Assembly (NCBI GenBank): GCA_963746805.1
Contig: CAVVCQ010000007.1
Coordinates: 62,001-126,000, forward strand
Length of the DNA stretch: 64,000 bases
From: DATHTC01 sp963746805
Lineage (GTDB): Bacteria > Actinomycetota > Thermoleophilia > Gaiellales > Gaiellaceae
Reading direction: 5' to 3'
Below, in pieces: positions 8,124 through 16,444 of the stretch. The notes beneath the pieces were generated by a model, which saw only the letters and a list, made by a program, of their open reading frames with translations, searched no databases and was not told where the DNA came from. Position numbers and translations under genes: made by a program. How positions within the stretch are numbered: the stretch's first letter is position 1; every line of letters begins with the position of its first letter.

Positions 8124-8732
8124 GTGCGCGGCGAGACGCGATACGTCGACGAGGAGCCGTGGGGGTTCGGCTGGTGGGTCTCCGGCGACGCGCTCGTCCG
8201 CACGTCGCACGCGATCCTGGCCGGCGGCGGCGTCTGGCTCGTCGACCCGCTCGAGGCGCCCGGTGTCGTCGAACGCGTGGTCGCGCTCGGTGAGCCGCGC
8301 GGGGTGATCCAGCTCCTCGACCGCCACGCCCGCGACTGCGCCGCGTGGTCGGACGGGCTCGGCGTCCCGCACCATGTCGTCCCGCTCGAGCCCGTCGGGC
8401 CGTTCGACCTCGTCCCGGTCTCGCGGTGGCGGTACTGGCGGGAGGCGGCGCTCTGGTGGCCCGCGGAGCGCGTCCTCGTCACCGCGGACGCGCTCGGCTC
8501 GCTGCCGTACTTCAAGGCCGGCGACGAGCCGGTCGGCGTCCACCCGCTGCTGCGGCTGCGGCCGCCCCGGGCGCTCGCGGCGCTCGAGCCGCGACACGTC
8601 CTCGTCGGCCACGGCCGCGGCGCACACGGGCCGGAGCTGGCGGAATCCGTGCGCGACGAGCTCCGTCACGCCCGCCGCCGTCTCCCGCGCGCGTGGGCGA
8701 ACGCGGCACGCAGCGCGGTCCGCCGCCGCTGA
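8124..8732 (+). CDS. Metallo-beta-lactamase-like hydrolase, degenerate
   Basis: A 202-residue protein whose segments resemble the MBL fold: WWVSGDALVRTSHAILAGGGVWLVDPLEAPG, VIQLLDRHARDC, LVTADALGSLPYF and HVLVGHGRGAHG. The usual HxHxDH zinc motif is replaced by LDRHARDC, so at most a partial metal site remains. Enzymatic function is uncertain. GTG 8124 is the chosen start, 38 bases from the divergent pdxH start. The protein ends with a basic tail (RSAVRRR). It lies just upstream of otsA but is not overlapped with it. Confidence 0.55.
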   Translation: MRGETRYVDEEPWGFGWWVSGDALVRTSHAILAGGGVWLVDPLEAPGVVERVVALGEPRGVIQLLDRHARDCAAWSDGLGVPHHVVPLEPVGPFDLVPVSRWRYWREAALWWPAERVLVTADALGSLPYFKAGDEPVGVHPLLRLRPPRALAALEPRHVLVGHGRGAHGPELAESVRDELRHARRRLPRAWANAARSAVRRR

Positions 8733-8753
8733 GGCCGGGTTAGGCTCGCGTGC

Positions 8754-10148
8754 GTGCCGCCCCGCGTCGTCGCGTATGCGAACCGCCTCCCCGTGACCGG
8801 GCGCCGGGGCGCGCTGAGGCCCGCCGCCGGCGGACTCGTGACCGCGCTCCGACCCGCGCTCGAGCGGCGTCGCGGCGCCTGGGTCGGCTGGGACGGGGGC
8901 ATCGCGCGCCTCCCGCGCCGCGTCGAGGGCCTCGACGTCGACCTGCTGCCGGTCCCGTTGTCGCGCAGCGAGATCGCGGACTACTACCACGGGTTCTCGA
9001 ATCGGACCCTGTGGCCGCTGCTCCACGGGTGGGTCGAGCCTCCCCTGTTCGACCGTTCCTGGTGGCGCGCCTACTGCGAGGTCAACGAGCGCTTCGCCTC
9101 GGTGGAGACGCCGCGCGGCGCGATCCACTGGGTGCACGACTACCACCTGATGCTGCTCCCGGCCCTGCTGCGCGCGCGCCACGGCGGCGCGCCGATCGGC
9201 TTCTTCCTCCACACGCCGTTCGCGTCGTCGGAGCTCTGGCGCAGGCTCCCGTGGCGTGCGCAGCTCATCGAGGGGCTGCTCGGCGCCGACGTCGTGTCCT
9301 TTCACACGACCGAGTACCGCGACCACTTCCTCCGTTCGTGCTGGCGGTCGCGCGACGACGTCGTCGTGGAGGGGACGACGGTCACCGCGCCCGACGGGCG
9401 CCGCGTTCGGGCCGAGGTGCACCCGATCTCGATCGACGCCCGGGACTACGCGGAGCGAACGTCGCGCGACGGCGTCGAGCGCTACCTGCGGCAGTTGCGC
9501 GAGCAGTTCGCGGGACGACGGGTGCTGCTCGGCGTGGACCGACTCGACTACACGAAAGGGATCCTCGAGCGGCTCCAGGCGGTCGAGCTCCTGCTGGAGC
9601 AGCGGAAGGACCTCCGCCGCACGCTCACGCTCGTCCAGATCGCCGTGCCGAGCCGGGGCGAGGTGCGGGAATACGCGTCGCTGCGACGCCAGGTGGAGCA
9701 GGCCGTGGGACGCGTCAACGGACGGTTCAGCGAGCCCGGCCACGACGTCCCCGTCCACTACCTCTACCGCAGCGTCCCGCCCGACCGGCTGCTCGCCTAC
9801 TACCGCCTCGCGGACGTGTGCCTCGTGACGCCGCTGCGCGACGGGATGAACCTCGTCGCGAAGGAGTACGTCACCGTGCAGGGTGCCGCCGGGAGCGCCG
9901 GGGCACTCGTCCTCTCCGAGTTCACCGGTGCGGCCGAGGAGCTGGGCGAAGCGATCACCTGCAACCCCTGGGACGTGGACGGTCTGGCGGCCGCGATCGG
10001 CCATGCGCTCGACCTGCAGGAGGACGAGCGTCGCGGGCGAATCGCGGATATGGCAAGCTCTGTCCATGAGCACGACGTCTTCTGGTGGGTGAGCCAGGAG
10101 CTCGGCGCGCTCGAATCACCTGAATCGGGAATAGCACCAAGGCGATAA
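8754..10148 (+). CDS. otsA: Alpha,alpha-trehalose-phosphate synthase OtsA
   Basis: Condenses UDP- or GDP-glucose with glucose-6-phosphate to trehalose-6-phosphate, an osmolyte precursor. The 464-residue GT20 protein shows AYANRLPVTG near the N-terminus, GGLVTALRPAL, WVGWDGG, WVHDYHLMLLPALLR, FHTTEYRDHF, GVDRLDYTKGI, and TPLRDGMNLVAKEYV with the catalytic-site residues of the family. Length is normal. No otsB phosphatase is next to it, so dephosphorylation must be encoded elsewhere. Start GTG 8754, 21 bases after the previous gene. Confidence 0.9.
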   Translation: MPPRVVAYANRLPVTGRRGALRPAAGGLVTALRPALERRRGAWVGWDGGIARLPRRVEGLDVDLLPVPLSRSEIADYYHGFSNRTLWPLLHGWVEPPLFDRSWWRAYCEVNERFASVETPRGAIHWVHDYHLMLLPALLRARHGGAPIGFFLHTPFASSELWRRLPWRAQLIEGLLGADVVSFHTTEYRDHFLRSCWRSRDDVVVEGTTVTAPDGRRVRAEVHPISIDARDYAERTSRDGVERYLRQLREQFAGRRVLLGVDRLDYTKGILERLQAVELLLEQRKDLRRTLTLVQIAVPSRGEVREYASLRRQVEQAVGRVNGRFSEPGHDVPVHYLYRSVPPDRLLAYYRLADVCLVTPLRDGMNLVAKEYVTVQGAAGSAGALVLSEFTGAAEELGEAITCNPWDVDGLAAAIGHALDLQEDERRGRIADMASSVHEHDVFWWVSQELGALESPESGIAPRR

Positions 10149-10249
10149 CCGTTCTATCGTACGAGAAGCACAGCGCACAGCGGCCGTGACGCAACCCCCA
10201 GACCGGCCGAACCAGCACAGGGCGCGTGCCGAAAACGTAAAGAAGAAGT

Positions 10250-10255
10250 GAGGGA
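10250..10255 (+). promoter_or_regulatory. Shine-Dalgarno deciding the CTG start of the sigma factor
   Basis: GAGGGA sits 6-7 bases before CTG 10262 and far from any ATG or GTG in frame. The previous in-frame stop is TAA at 10238, so the site is consistent with translation starting at CTG. Confidence 0.5.
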
Positions 10256-10261
10256 CACAAA

Positions 10262-11320
10262 CTGACTCCAGCTGCAATCACGATCACGATCGACCGCCTG
10301 CTCGAGCGCGCGGAGGAGCAGGGCACGGTCCTGCGCGCCGAGCTCGACGAGGTCTGCCTCAACGAGGGGTTCACCGAGACCGAGGTCGAGGCCATCGTCC
10401 ACGACCTGGTGGAGAAGGGCATCGAGATCGTCGTTGACGAGGAGGCCGACGACGCGCCGGCGGAGACGCCCGCGGCCGCGGCGGCCCATGTCTCGTTCAC
10501 GACCGACTCGCTCCAGCTCTTCCTCAACGACGCGGGCCGCTACCCGCTCCTCACGGCCGCCGAGGAGGTCGAGCTCGCGAAGCGCGTCGAGCGCGGCGAC
10601 ATGGAGGCCAAGAACCGGATGATCAACTCGAACCTGCGCCTCGTGGTCTCGATCGCGAAGCGCTACCAGGGCAACGGGCTGCCGCTCGGCGACCTGATCC
10701 AGGAGGGGATCATCGGCCTCATCCGCGCCGTGGAGAAGTTCGACTGGCGGAAGGGCTTCAAGTTCTCGACCTACGCGACCTGGTGGATCCGCCAGGCCGT
10801 GCAGCGCGGGATCGGCAACAAGGCCCGCGAGATCCGCATCCCGGTGCACATCCTCGAGCGCGAGACGAAGATCTCCCGCGCGGAGCGCGACCTGACGGGC
10901 GAGCTCGGCCGCTACCCGACCGACGAGGAGGTCGCGGACAAGGCCAAGCTGCCGCTCCACCAGGTGAAGGAGATCCGGGAGGCGCCGCGGATCGTCACGA
11001 GCCTCGACAAGAAGATCGGTGACGACGGCGACGGTGCCGAGCTCGGCGAGCTGTTCGCGATGCAGGCGCCCGGCCCCGACGAGGACGCCGACGCCTCGAT
11101 GCGGGCGCAGGCGGTGCGCCGGGTGCTCTCGGAGCTCCCGGACCGCGAGCGGGCCGTCATCGAGCTCCGCTACGGGCTCAACAACGACGGCACGCCGACC
11201 TCGCTCGAGGAGATCGGCCGCCGCCTCGGCATCACGCGCGAGCGCGTCCGGCAGATCGAGCGCGACGCGCTGATGAAGCTCCAGGCCAGCGACCTCGCCG
11301 ACCTGGCCAACTCGGCCTAG
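10262..11320 (+). CDS. sigA: Principal-type RNA polymerase sigma factor (RpoD/SigA-like), CTG start proposed
   Basis: Housekeeping-type sigma-70 with regions 1.2, 2 (NLRLVVSIAKRYQGNGLPLGDLIQEG, STYATWWIRQAV), 3 and 4 (SLEEIGRRLGITRERVRQIERDAL). The frame stays open upstream of the first GTG (10409) back to 10241, and those codons encode TIDRLLERAEEQGTVLRAEL and ETEVEAIVHDLVEKGIEI, which look like sigma region 1.1. The only suitable start is CTG 10262, preceded at 7 bases by GAGGGA. That gives 352 residues. If GTG 10409 were used, region 1.1 would be lost. A strong terminator follows. A second RpoD-like factor lies at 56 kb, so which one is the primary sigma is not certain. Confidence 0.85.
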   Translation: MTPAAITITIDRLLERAEEQGTVLRAELDEVCLNEGFTETEVEAIVHDLVEKGIEIVVDEEADDAPAETPAAAAAHVSFTTDSLQLFLNDAGRYPLLTAAEEVELAKRVERGDMEAKNRMINSNLRLVVSIAKRYQGNGLPLGDLIQEGIIGLIRAVEKFDWRKGFKFSTYATWWIRQAVQRGIGNKAREIRIPVHILERETKISRAERDLTGELGRYPTDEEVADKAKLPLHQVKEIREAPRIVTSLDKKIGDDGDGAELGELFAMQAPGPDEDADASMRAQAVRRVLSELPDRERAVIELRYGLNNDGTPTSLEEIGRRLGITRERVRQIERDALMKLQASDLADLANSA

Positions 11321-11330
11321 CCGGCACGCC

Positions 11331-11359
11331 GACGAGGGGCCCTGCGGGGCCCTTCGTCG
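11331..11359. terminator. Hairpin terminator between convergent genes
   Basis: GACGAGGGGCCC, loop TGCG or similar, GGGCCCTTCGTC: a 12-bp stem with one non-Watson-Crick position, lying exactly between the sigma factor stop and the convergent membrane protein stop. It can serve both strands. Confidence 0.75.
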
Positions 11360-11361
11360 TA

Positions 11362-13065
11362 TTACCGGGACGCGGCCTCGAGCGCGATCCGGTCGCCGCG
11401 CAGGTCCGCGACGTGCGTGACCGGGCGGTGGCGGTATGCCGCCGCATCGCGCTTCCGGCCCTGCTCGGTGAGGAGGTAGGTCGGGGTCTCCACCGAGAGG
11501 CGCACGTCCCGCAGGCGGTAGATCGCCCATGCCTCCTCCCAGGCGTCGTCGGTCGTGAACGAGACCGTGGCCCCGGCCGGGACGTCGCCGGTGAGTTCGA
11601 GCGTCCGCCGGGCGTCCACCGGCGCGATCGTCGCGACGAGAGCCGACGCCAGGAGCAGGACGCCTCCGACGGCTGCCGCGGCGACGCCTGTGCGGGTACG
11701 GCGCCCGGCAAAGGGGGTCAGCGCGAGCAGCACCAGGAACGGGGCGCCGTAGGCGAGCAGCTTGTACGACAGGTACGGGGCGAACGCGGGGAGGAGCAGA
11801 ACGACCCAGCCGCCGAGGACGAGCGCCGAGCCGGCCAGGACGAAATCGGCGCGGCCGAGCCGGCGCGCGGCGCGCACCCCGCCGACGAGCAGCATGACGG
11901 CGAGGAGCGAGGCCGCGACGAGCCACGTGACGCGGATCGCCGCCGGCCAGTCCTCCTCGATCGCCCAGACGCGCGGGACGAGGCCGAGCGCCTCGCCCGG
12001 CTGCCCGGCCGGGAAGTGCTCCTTGAACGCCGTGGAGAAGCCGCCCGCGTCGACGAACTCCGGGAGGCCGCTGCCGAGCGCGACGAGCGAGGGGAGCGCG
12101 AGGAGCGCCGCCGCCCCTGCGAACACACCTGTCCGCCGGGCGACGTCCCCGCGGTCGTGCCCGGTCACGAGCGTCGTGGCCACGACGAGCGCGAGCAGCG
12201 CGGCGAGGTACGGCGCGAACCCGAGTCGGTAGGTCGCGAGCGCGCCGGCGACGAGCAGCGCGGCGAGGACGAGGAGGAGCCTCGACGCCGCCGGCTCGAG
12301 CCCCAGCCGCAGGAGCGCGGCGGCCGCGAACGCGAGCGCGCTCCCGGCGAGCTGCTGCTGCCAGGAGAAGTGGCTCGCGAAGAGGAGCGAGGCGTTCAGG
12401 GCGATCACGCCGCCGGCGAGGAGCGCGAGCCGCGGCGTCCAGCCGAGCAGCGCCCTTGCGGCCGCGTACGTCGCGAGCGGCAGGAACGCGTAGACGAGGG
12501 CCGCGAGGACGCCGTACGTCTCGGCCGGGTCGGCGTCGGCGACCCATGCCAGCTGCCCGAGCGCGAACGGGAGCGCGACCGCCCACTGCTGGTCGCGGGA
12601 GCGCTCGTACGTGAGCCGGTCGGGGTGCTCGGTGATCGGTTCCGGGGCGGGGCCGTCGAGGTACGCGCGGCCCTGCGAGACCCAGTGGTAGGCGTCCGTG
12701 CTGCCGTAGAGGCTCGTCGCCTCCCAGCTCCCGCGCACCGCTGCAGGGAGCGCCGCGAGGAGGAGCGCGCCGACCGCCAGCGCGGCCGGAACCGCGGCCG
12801 CCCGCAGCGTCGGAAGGCGGCGCCGCACGGCGACGGTGACCGCGAGCCCGAGCGCCAGGACGATCGGCGCGAGAACGCCCGTCGTGGCGCCGTACGGGAG
12901 GAGCGTGCTCGCCGCGGCGAGGAGCGCGAACCCGGCGAGCGGCGCGAGCGCCGCCTGCGCGTCCCCGGGGAGGCCGGGCGCGAGCGCGGCCGCCACGCCG
13001 ATCCCGGCGACGCCGGCGACCGCGAGCCCGAGCAGCGGGAGCGCGACCGTCGCGAGCTCACGCAC
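11362..13065 (-). CDS. Polytopic membrane protein, putative GT-C-type glycosyltransferase-like
   Basis: A 567-residue protein made largely of hydrophobic helices (about a dozen), with a C-terminal soluble part of some 90 residues after the last helix. A longer loop after the third or fourth helix contains YGSTDAYHWVSQGRAYLDGPAPEP and ERSRDQQWAVALPF, an arrangement seen in integral-membrane glycosyltransferases where the first loop carries the active site. I cannot assign a substrate. It starts 8 bases inside the end of the upstream PAP2 gene, so the pair is likely one operon acting on lipid-linked substrates. Confidence 0.5.
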   Translation of the reverse strand: MRELATVALPLLGLAVAGVAGIGVAAALAPGLPGDAQAALAPLAGFALLAAASTLLPYGATTGVLAPIVLALGLAVTVAVRRRLPTLRAAAVPAALAVGALLLAALPAAVRGSWEATSLYGSTDAYHWVSQGRAYLDGPAPEPITEHPDRLTYERSRDQQWAVALPFALGQLAWVADADPAETYGVLAALVYAFLPLATYAAARALLGWTPRLALLAGGVIALNASLLFASHFSWQQQLAGSALAFAAAALLRLGLEPAASRLLLVLAALLVAGALATYRLGFAPYLAALLALVVATTLVTGHDRGDVARRTGVFAGAAALLALPSLVALGSGLPEFVDAGGFSTAFKEHFPAGQPGEALGLVPRVWAIEEDWPAAIRVTWLVAASLLAVMLLVGGVRAARRLGRADFVLAGSALVLGGWVVLLLPAFAPYLSYKLLAYGAPFLVLLALTPFAGRRTRTGVAAAAVGGVLLLASALVATIAPVDARRTLELTGDVPAGATVSFTTDDAWEEAWAIYRLRDVRLSVETPTYLLTEQGRKRDAAAYRHRPVTHVADLRGDRIALEAASR

Positions 13066-13987
13066 GCGCGCGCTCGCGCCGCCGGAAGAACCACGTGACG
13101 GCGGCGAAGGCGATGCCGGCGTAGAGCCAGCCCGCGAGCACGTCGCTGACGTAGTGCTCGCCGGTGTAGACGAGCGCGAAGCCCATGGCGACCGGGTATG
13201 CCATCAGCGCGACGCGCCACCAGGGCCGCGTCACGAGCGGCCAGAAATAGAGCGCGATCAGGAGTGCGTAGGCGGCGTGCAGCGAGGGCATCGCCGCGAC
13301 GTCGTTCGCGTAGCGGGAGCCCGACTCCCAGACCGAGCCGAAGAAGTCGACGGGCGCATCCACCGAGACGTACCGCACCACGCGGTCGACGTGGCCGAGG
13401 TGCCCCTCGTCGCTGGCCATCCACGGCGGCACGGCCGGGAACGCGGCGTAGGTCGCGAAGCCCATCGCCGCCAGGAGCGCGACCATCGCCGCGTACGGCC
13501 GGAACAGCTCCCGCCTGCGCAGCCACAGGCAGGCCGCCACCGTGAGCGTCGCGACGAAGTGCGTGAGGTAGACGACCCAGTTGAGGTAGTCGAACCAGCC
13601 GACCGTCCCGTCCCACAGGTGCTGCTGCAGCCAGACCGTGGGGACGGTGCCGAAGAACACCCACTCGTCGAAGCGCAGCTGCGGCCACACGTTGGCCGCC
13701 TGGAACTCGTCCGCGTACCCGCGCAGGAGGTCGTAGACGAAGAGGACGGCCGCGAGCGGGAGCCAGTCCACGAGCAGTTCGCGCAGCCGGCCGCGCGGCC
13801 CGGTCGCGGTGAAGGCGACGAGCCCGAGCGTGAGCCACAGGAAGAGGGCGTCACGGGATGTCGGGACGCCGCGCACCACGCAGGCGACGGCCAGAGCCAC
13901 GAAGAAGGCCGCGAGTGCGAGGACCCGCAGGGCCTGCCGCGCGGCCGGCCTCCGGGCCGTGGCCTCGGACACGGTCGCGGAGTCCAT
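13058..13987 (-). CDS. PAP2-superfamily membrane phosphatase / inositolphosphotransferase-like
   Basis: A 309-residue membrane protein with six or more helices. Phosphatase-type signature residues appear late: AMPSLHAAYALLIAL and YTGEHYVSDVLAGW, matching the second and third PAP2 motifs (SxxxH and the catalytic His...D). The first motif is weak, as in the PAP2_3/AUR1-like branch that transfers inositol phosphate or other head groups. Likely role is lipid phosphate cleavage or exchange on the outer face of the membrane. It overlaps the downstream membrane protein by 8 bases. Confidence 0.75.
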   Translation of the reverse strand: MDSATVSEATARRPAARQALRVLALAAFFVALAVACVVRGVPTSRDALFLWLTLGLVAFTATGPRGRLRELLVDWLPLAAVLFVYDLLRGYADEFQAANVWPQLRFDEWVFFGTVPTVWLQQHLWDGTVGWFDYLNWVVYLTHFVATLTVAACLWLRRRELFRPYAAMVALLAAMGFATYAAFPAVPPWMASDEGHLGHVDRVVRYVSVDAPVDFFGSVWESGSRYANDVAAMPSLHAAYALLIALYFWPLVTRPWWRVALMAYPVAMGFALVYTGEHYVSDVLAGWLYAGIAFAAVTWFFRRRERARA

Positions 13988-14027
13988 GGCCGAACACTGT
14001 AGAGCGGCCCGCGGCGGTTCCGGGCGG

Positions 14028-14441
14028 TCAGGCGTTCAACGCGCTCTGCGCCTTCGCGAACTGATCCTCGCGCACGTACACGACGTACCCGAACGCGCCG
14101 TGCCCGTCGCTCACGCCGGTCGAGGCGTAGACGTCGACGCCCGCATCGACCAGGCGCTCGTGCACGCTCGCGAGCGCCCCGGGCTCGTCGTTGCCCTGGA
14201 CGAGGAGCGCGTGGTGTGGCCCGTCGAGCGCCAGCCCGGCGGCGCGCGCCTCGGCGGCGAGCTTCCGGGAGTCCTGCGGGAAGAGGGCGAACTGCGCCAG
14301 CGTGGGCCCGCTGGGCACAGCCGTGAACGCGAGCAGGTCGACGCCGCGCTCGGCGAGCGCGGACAGGACGCGGTAGGCGGCGCCGAGCTCGTCGCGGACG
14401 GTGGCGTAGAAGTACTCGACCGGTCGGATCGTGAACGCCAT
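14028..14441 (-). CDS. ACT-domain-like small protein
   Basis: A 137-residue soluble protein with two similar halves of beta-alpha-beta character. The first has YFYATVRDELGAAYRVLSALAERGVDLLAFTAVP and the second GNDEPGALASVHERLVDAGVDVYASTGVSDGHGAFGYVVYV. The DELGAAYRVL and DEPGALASV segments are typical of ACT domains, where an amino acid or similar ligand binds. No enzyme domain is attached. It could be a stand-alone allosteric or stress-related ACT protein; no function can be given. Confidence 0.55.
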   Translation of the reverse strand: MAFTIRPVEYFYATVRDELGAAYRVLSALAERGVDLLAFTAVPSGPTLAQFALFPQDSRKLAAEARAAGLALDGPHHALLVQGNDEPGALASVHERLVDAGVDVYASTGVSDGHGAFGYVVYVREDQFAKAQSALNA

Positions 14442-14568
14442 GCGCTGCCTCCGCGCGGAGCCTACGGGAAGGCGGAGGCCTCCACACGCGCTGTTGCCCC
14501 GGGTCCTTCACTTTCGCGCGCCCGAGCGCAAGAATGGCACCTGCCCGCTCAGTGGGGGGATCGCCGCC

Positions 14569-14943
14569 TTGCAGGTCCAGCACGAACGCCGCCCGCGCAG
14601 CACTGTCGGCTTCGCAGCCCGCGACATCACAGCCGACGTGAACGTCGCGGTCCGCGACACGGGGATCCGGGCCGGGATCGCGTACGTGTCGTCCTCCGAC
14701 CCCCGCTGCTGCGTCCGGGTGAACGAGCTCGCGCCGGAGCTGCTGCAGGACTTCGCGGCACTGCTGCGGCGGCTGCTCCCGGACGAGGGGTCGCCGGTGT
14801 CGATGCTGCTGGGCCCGGCCGGCGAGGCGATCCCCGTGTCGGGTGGCCAGCTCCTCCTCGGCCGGTTGCAGCGGGTGCTCTTCCTCGAGCTGGACGACGC
14901 GTCCGACGGCGAGTGGCGCGTCGAGGTGGTCGGTGCGCCGTGA
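14569..14943 (+). CDS. YjbQ/UPF0047-family protein, divergent
   Basis: The 124 residues follow the YjbQ fold order: DITADVNVAVRDTGIRAGIAYV, VNELAPELLQDFAALLRRLLPDE, SMLLGPAGEAIPVSGGQLLLGRLQRVLFLELD. YjbQ proteins have weak thiamine-phosphate synthase-like activity and usually carry conserved His residues; here the usual HTTAA and HxxA positions read SSSDPR and SPVSM, so catalytic competence is doubtful. TTG 14569 is chosen because the fold starts there and GGGGGG precedes it; no ATG or GTG is well placed. The stop overlaps the next gene by four bases. Confidence 0.55.
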   Translation: MQVQHERRPRSTVGFAARDITADVNVAVRDTGIRAGIAYVSSSDPRCCVRVNELAPELLQDFAALLRRLLPDEGSPVSMLLGPAGEAIPVSGGQLLLGRLQRVLFLELDDASDGEWRVEVVGAP

Positions 14944-15263
14944 ACGACGCCGCGTTCGTCACCGATGCGTACGTGCGCGAGCGGCTCGCGCAGGCGGTGC
15001 ACGCGCTCGCGACCACCGACGGGCCGCTCCCGGAGCGCCTCTTCTCCGCCTCGCTCGCGACCTCGACGCTGCAGCCCCGGGACTTCGCCGACCCGGAGTG
15101 CCGGGCCGACTTCGGCGCGATCCGGGAGATGCTCACCCGCCGGGAGGCCGACGCGAACGAGGGTTGCATCCGGGCGACGCTCGCGCGGATGAGCGACGCC
15201 GAGGCGCGCGCCGTCGCGGAGCGGATCTTCGAGCTCGACGCCCACTACCGACCGCCGTCATGA
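14940..15263 (+). CDS. Small alpha-helical protein of unknown function
   Basis: A 107-residue, mostly helical soluble protein (ERLAQAVHALATTDGPLPERLF, REMLTRREADANEGCIRATLARMSDAEARAVAERIFELDAHY). No motif I recognise. It overlaps the YjbQ-like gene by four bases and lies 48 bases upstream of the six-gene block at 15.3-19.9 kb, whose strand it shares; a possible SD (GGAAGGGAGG) follows its stop. It could be the last gene of the YjbQ unit or part of the later block. Confidence 0.5.
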   Translation: MNDAAFVTDAYVRERLAQAVHALATTDGPLPERLFSASLATSTLQPRDFADPECRADFGAIREMLTRREADANEGCIRATLARMSDAEARAVAERIFELDAHYRPPS

Positions 15264-15311
15264 GCTCACACCTCGACCAGGGAAGGGAGGTGGGTCGCCG
15301 TTAGCACCAGC

Positions 15312-15686
15312 GTGGAAGCCGACCTGTTCTTCGAGAACGACCTCGGGGTCGACCTGTCCGGCATCCCGTCGAGCTATTCGCTCGACGTCACGCATCTGCC
15401 GAAGATCGAGATCGCGCTCGACCCCATCGAGCTCGAGCCGATCACGGTCAACCCGCTCGACGTCTCCGTGCGCCTGAAGGAGATCCCGTCGATTCGCACG
15501 CACGTCCCGGCGCTGTTCACGCTCGGGCTCTCCGTGCTCGGCTACGAGCTCGTCTGCGCGCGCCTGTGCGGGGAGGCCCAGGTGATCACCGAGCCGTACG
15601 AGCCGAACCCGTGCGAGCACTGCGGGAAGCCGCACCGGACGCCGGTGCCGGTTCCCGCCGAGCCGTCGCCGGAGGTGCCCAAGTGA
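15312..15686 (+). CDS. Unknown beta-rich protein, first gene of the six-gene block
   Basis: A 124-residue protein with short alternating hydrophobic strands and repeated Ile/Pro spacing (LPKIEIALDPIELEPITVNPLDVSVRLKEIPSI split over residues 30-60). This suggests a small beta-solenoid or extended beta sheet. After a hydrophobic segment (ALFTLGLSVLGYELV) come four cysteines: CARLC and CEHCG. The last 20 residues are Pro/Glu-rich. No signal peptide. Unrecognised. GTG 15312 is a compromise: the nearest SD is about 20 bases upstream. Its stop overlaps the next gene (GTGA). Confidence 0.6.
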   Translation: MEADLFFENDLGVDLSGIPSSYSLDVTHLPKIEIALDPIELEPITVNPLDVSVRLKEIPSIRTHVPALFTLGLSVLGYELVCARLCGEAQVITEPYEPNPCEHCGKPHRTPVPVPAEPSPEVPK

Positions 15687-16444
15687 CGCCCGCCCCGCGC
15701 CGCGCCGCCAAGTCGCGCCGCGCCGTGGCCCAGGCCGCCGAGCCGGTCGTGTTCAAGGGCCCTCCCGACCGCCTCGCCTCCCTCCTTCCGGTCGCGGCGG
15801 AGGCCGGGGGAGCGGCGAGCGTGAGCCTCGAGGGCACGGAGGTCCGCGCCCTGCGCGTGCGCCGGGTCGCCCGCGACGGCCCGGCCGCCGGACGCGCGAC
15901 GCTGCGTCTGTCGGCGTCGACGCCGCCCGGGACGTACACGGGCACGGCCGAGCTCGAGGGCGAGACGGTCCCGATCCTGGCCGAGGTCGAGCCCCGGCCG
16001 AGCCTCCGCTCCGAGCCGCGGCGCCTCGTCGTCGAGGCCGAGCCGGGGGCGACCGTCACCGTGGACGTGGCGCTCGTCAACGCCGGCAACGTCCCGTGTG
16101 ACGTCTCCGGGACGACGACCTTCTGCCTCTTCGACGGGGGCGGCGTCGAGCACGCCGTCTGGGCGGCCCTCGCCTCCGATCCGCCGGAGGGGAAGCAGCG
16201 GATCGACGTCCTGCTCGACGACCTCGCGGAGTCCCACGGCGGGCTGGTCACGACGAAGGTCGAGCGCGGCGCGACGATTCCGCCCGGCGAGACGCGGACG
16301 GTGCAGCTGTCCCTCCGCTTCTCCGACCGGCTTCGTCCGGGCAAGCGCTACGCGGGCGCGTGGCGGGTCGAAGGGCTGCGCGTCCCGATCCGGATCACGA
16401 CGCCGGAGACGACCCCGAAACGAAAGGCGAAGGTGGCGAGATGA
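15683..16444 (+). CDS. Unknown protein with a probable Ig-like (COG1470-type) domain
   Basis: A 253-residue protein with a basic, Ala-rich N-terminus (RRAAKSRRAVAQAA) that is not a signal peptide. The middle and C-terminal parts read as beta sandwich sequence: RATLRLSASTPPGTYTGTAEL, PGATVTVDVALVNAGNVPCDVSG, and PPGETRTVQLSLRF with RPGKRYAGAWRV. Phrases of the type PPGTYTG and VNAGN are common in immunoglobulin-fold domains of secreted archaeal and actinobacterial proteins. Here no export signal is seen. Second gene of a block with four-base overlaps on both sides. Function unknown. Confidence 0.6.
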   Translation: MTPAPRRAAKSRRAVAQAAEPVVFKGPPDRLASLLPVAAEAGGAASVSLEGTEVRALRVRRVARDGPAAGRATLRLSASTPPGTYTGTAELEGETVPILAEVEPRPSLRSEPRRLVVEAEPGATVTVDVALVNAGNVPCDVSGTTTFCLFDGGGVEHAVWAALASDPPEGKQRIDVLLDDLAESHGGLVTTKVERGATIPPGETRTVQLSLRFSDRLRPGKRYAGAWRVEGLRVPIRITTPETTPKRKAKVAR

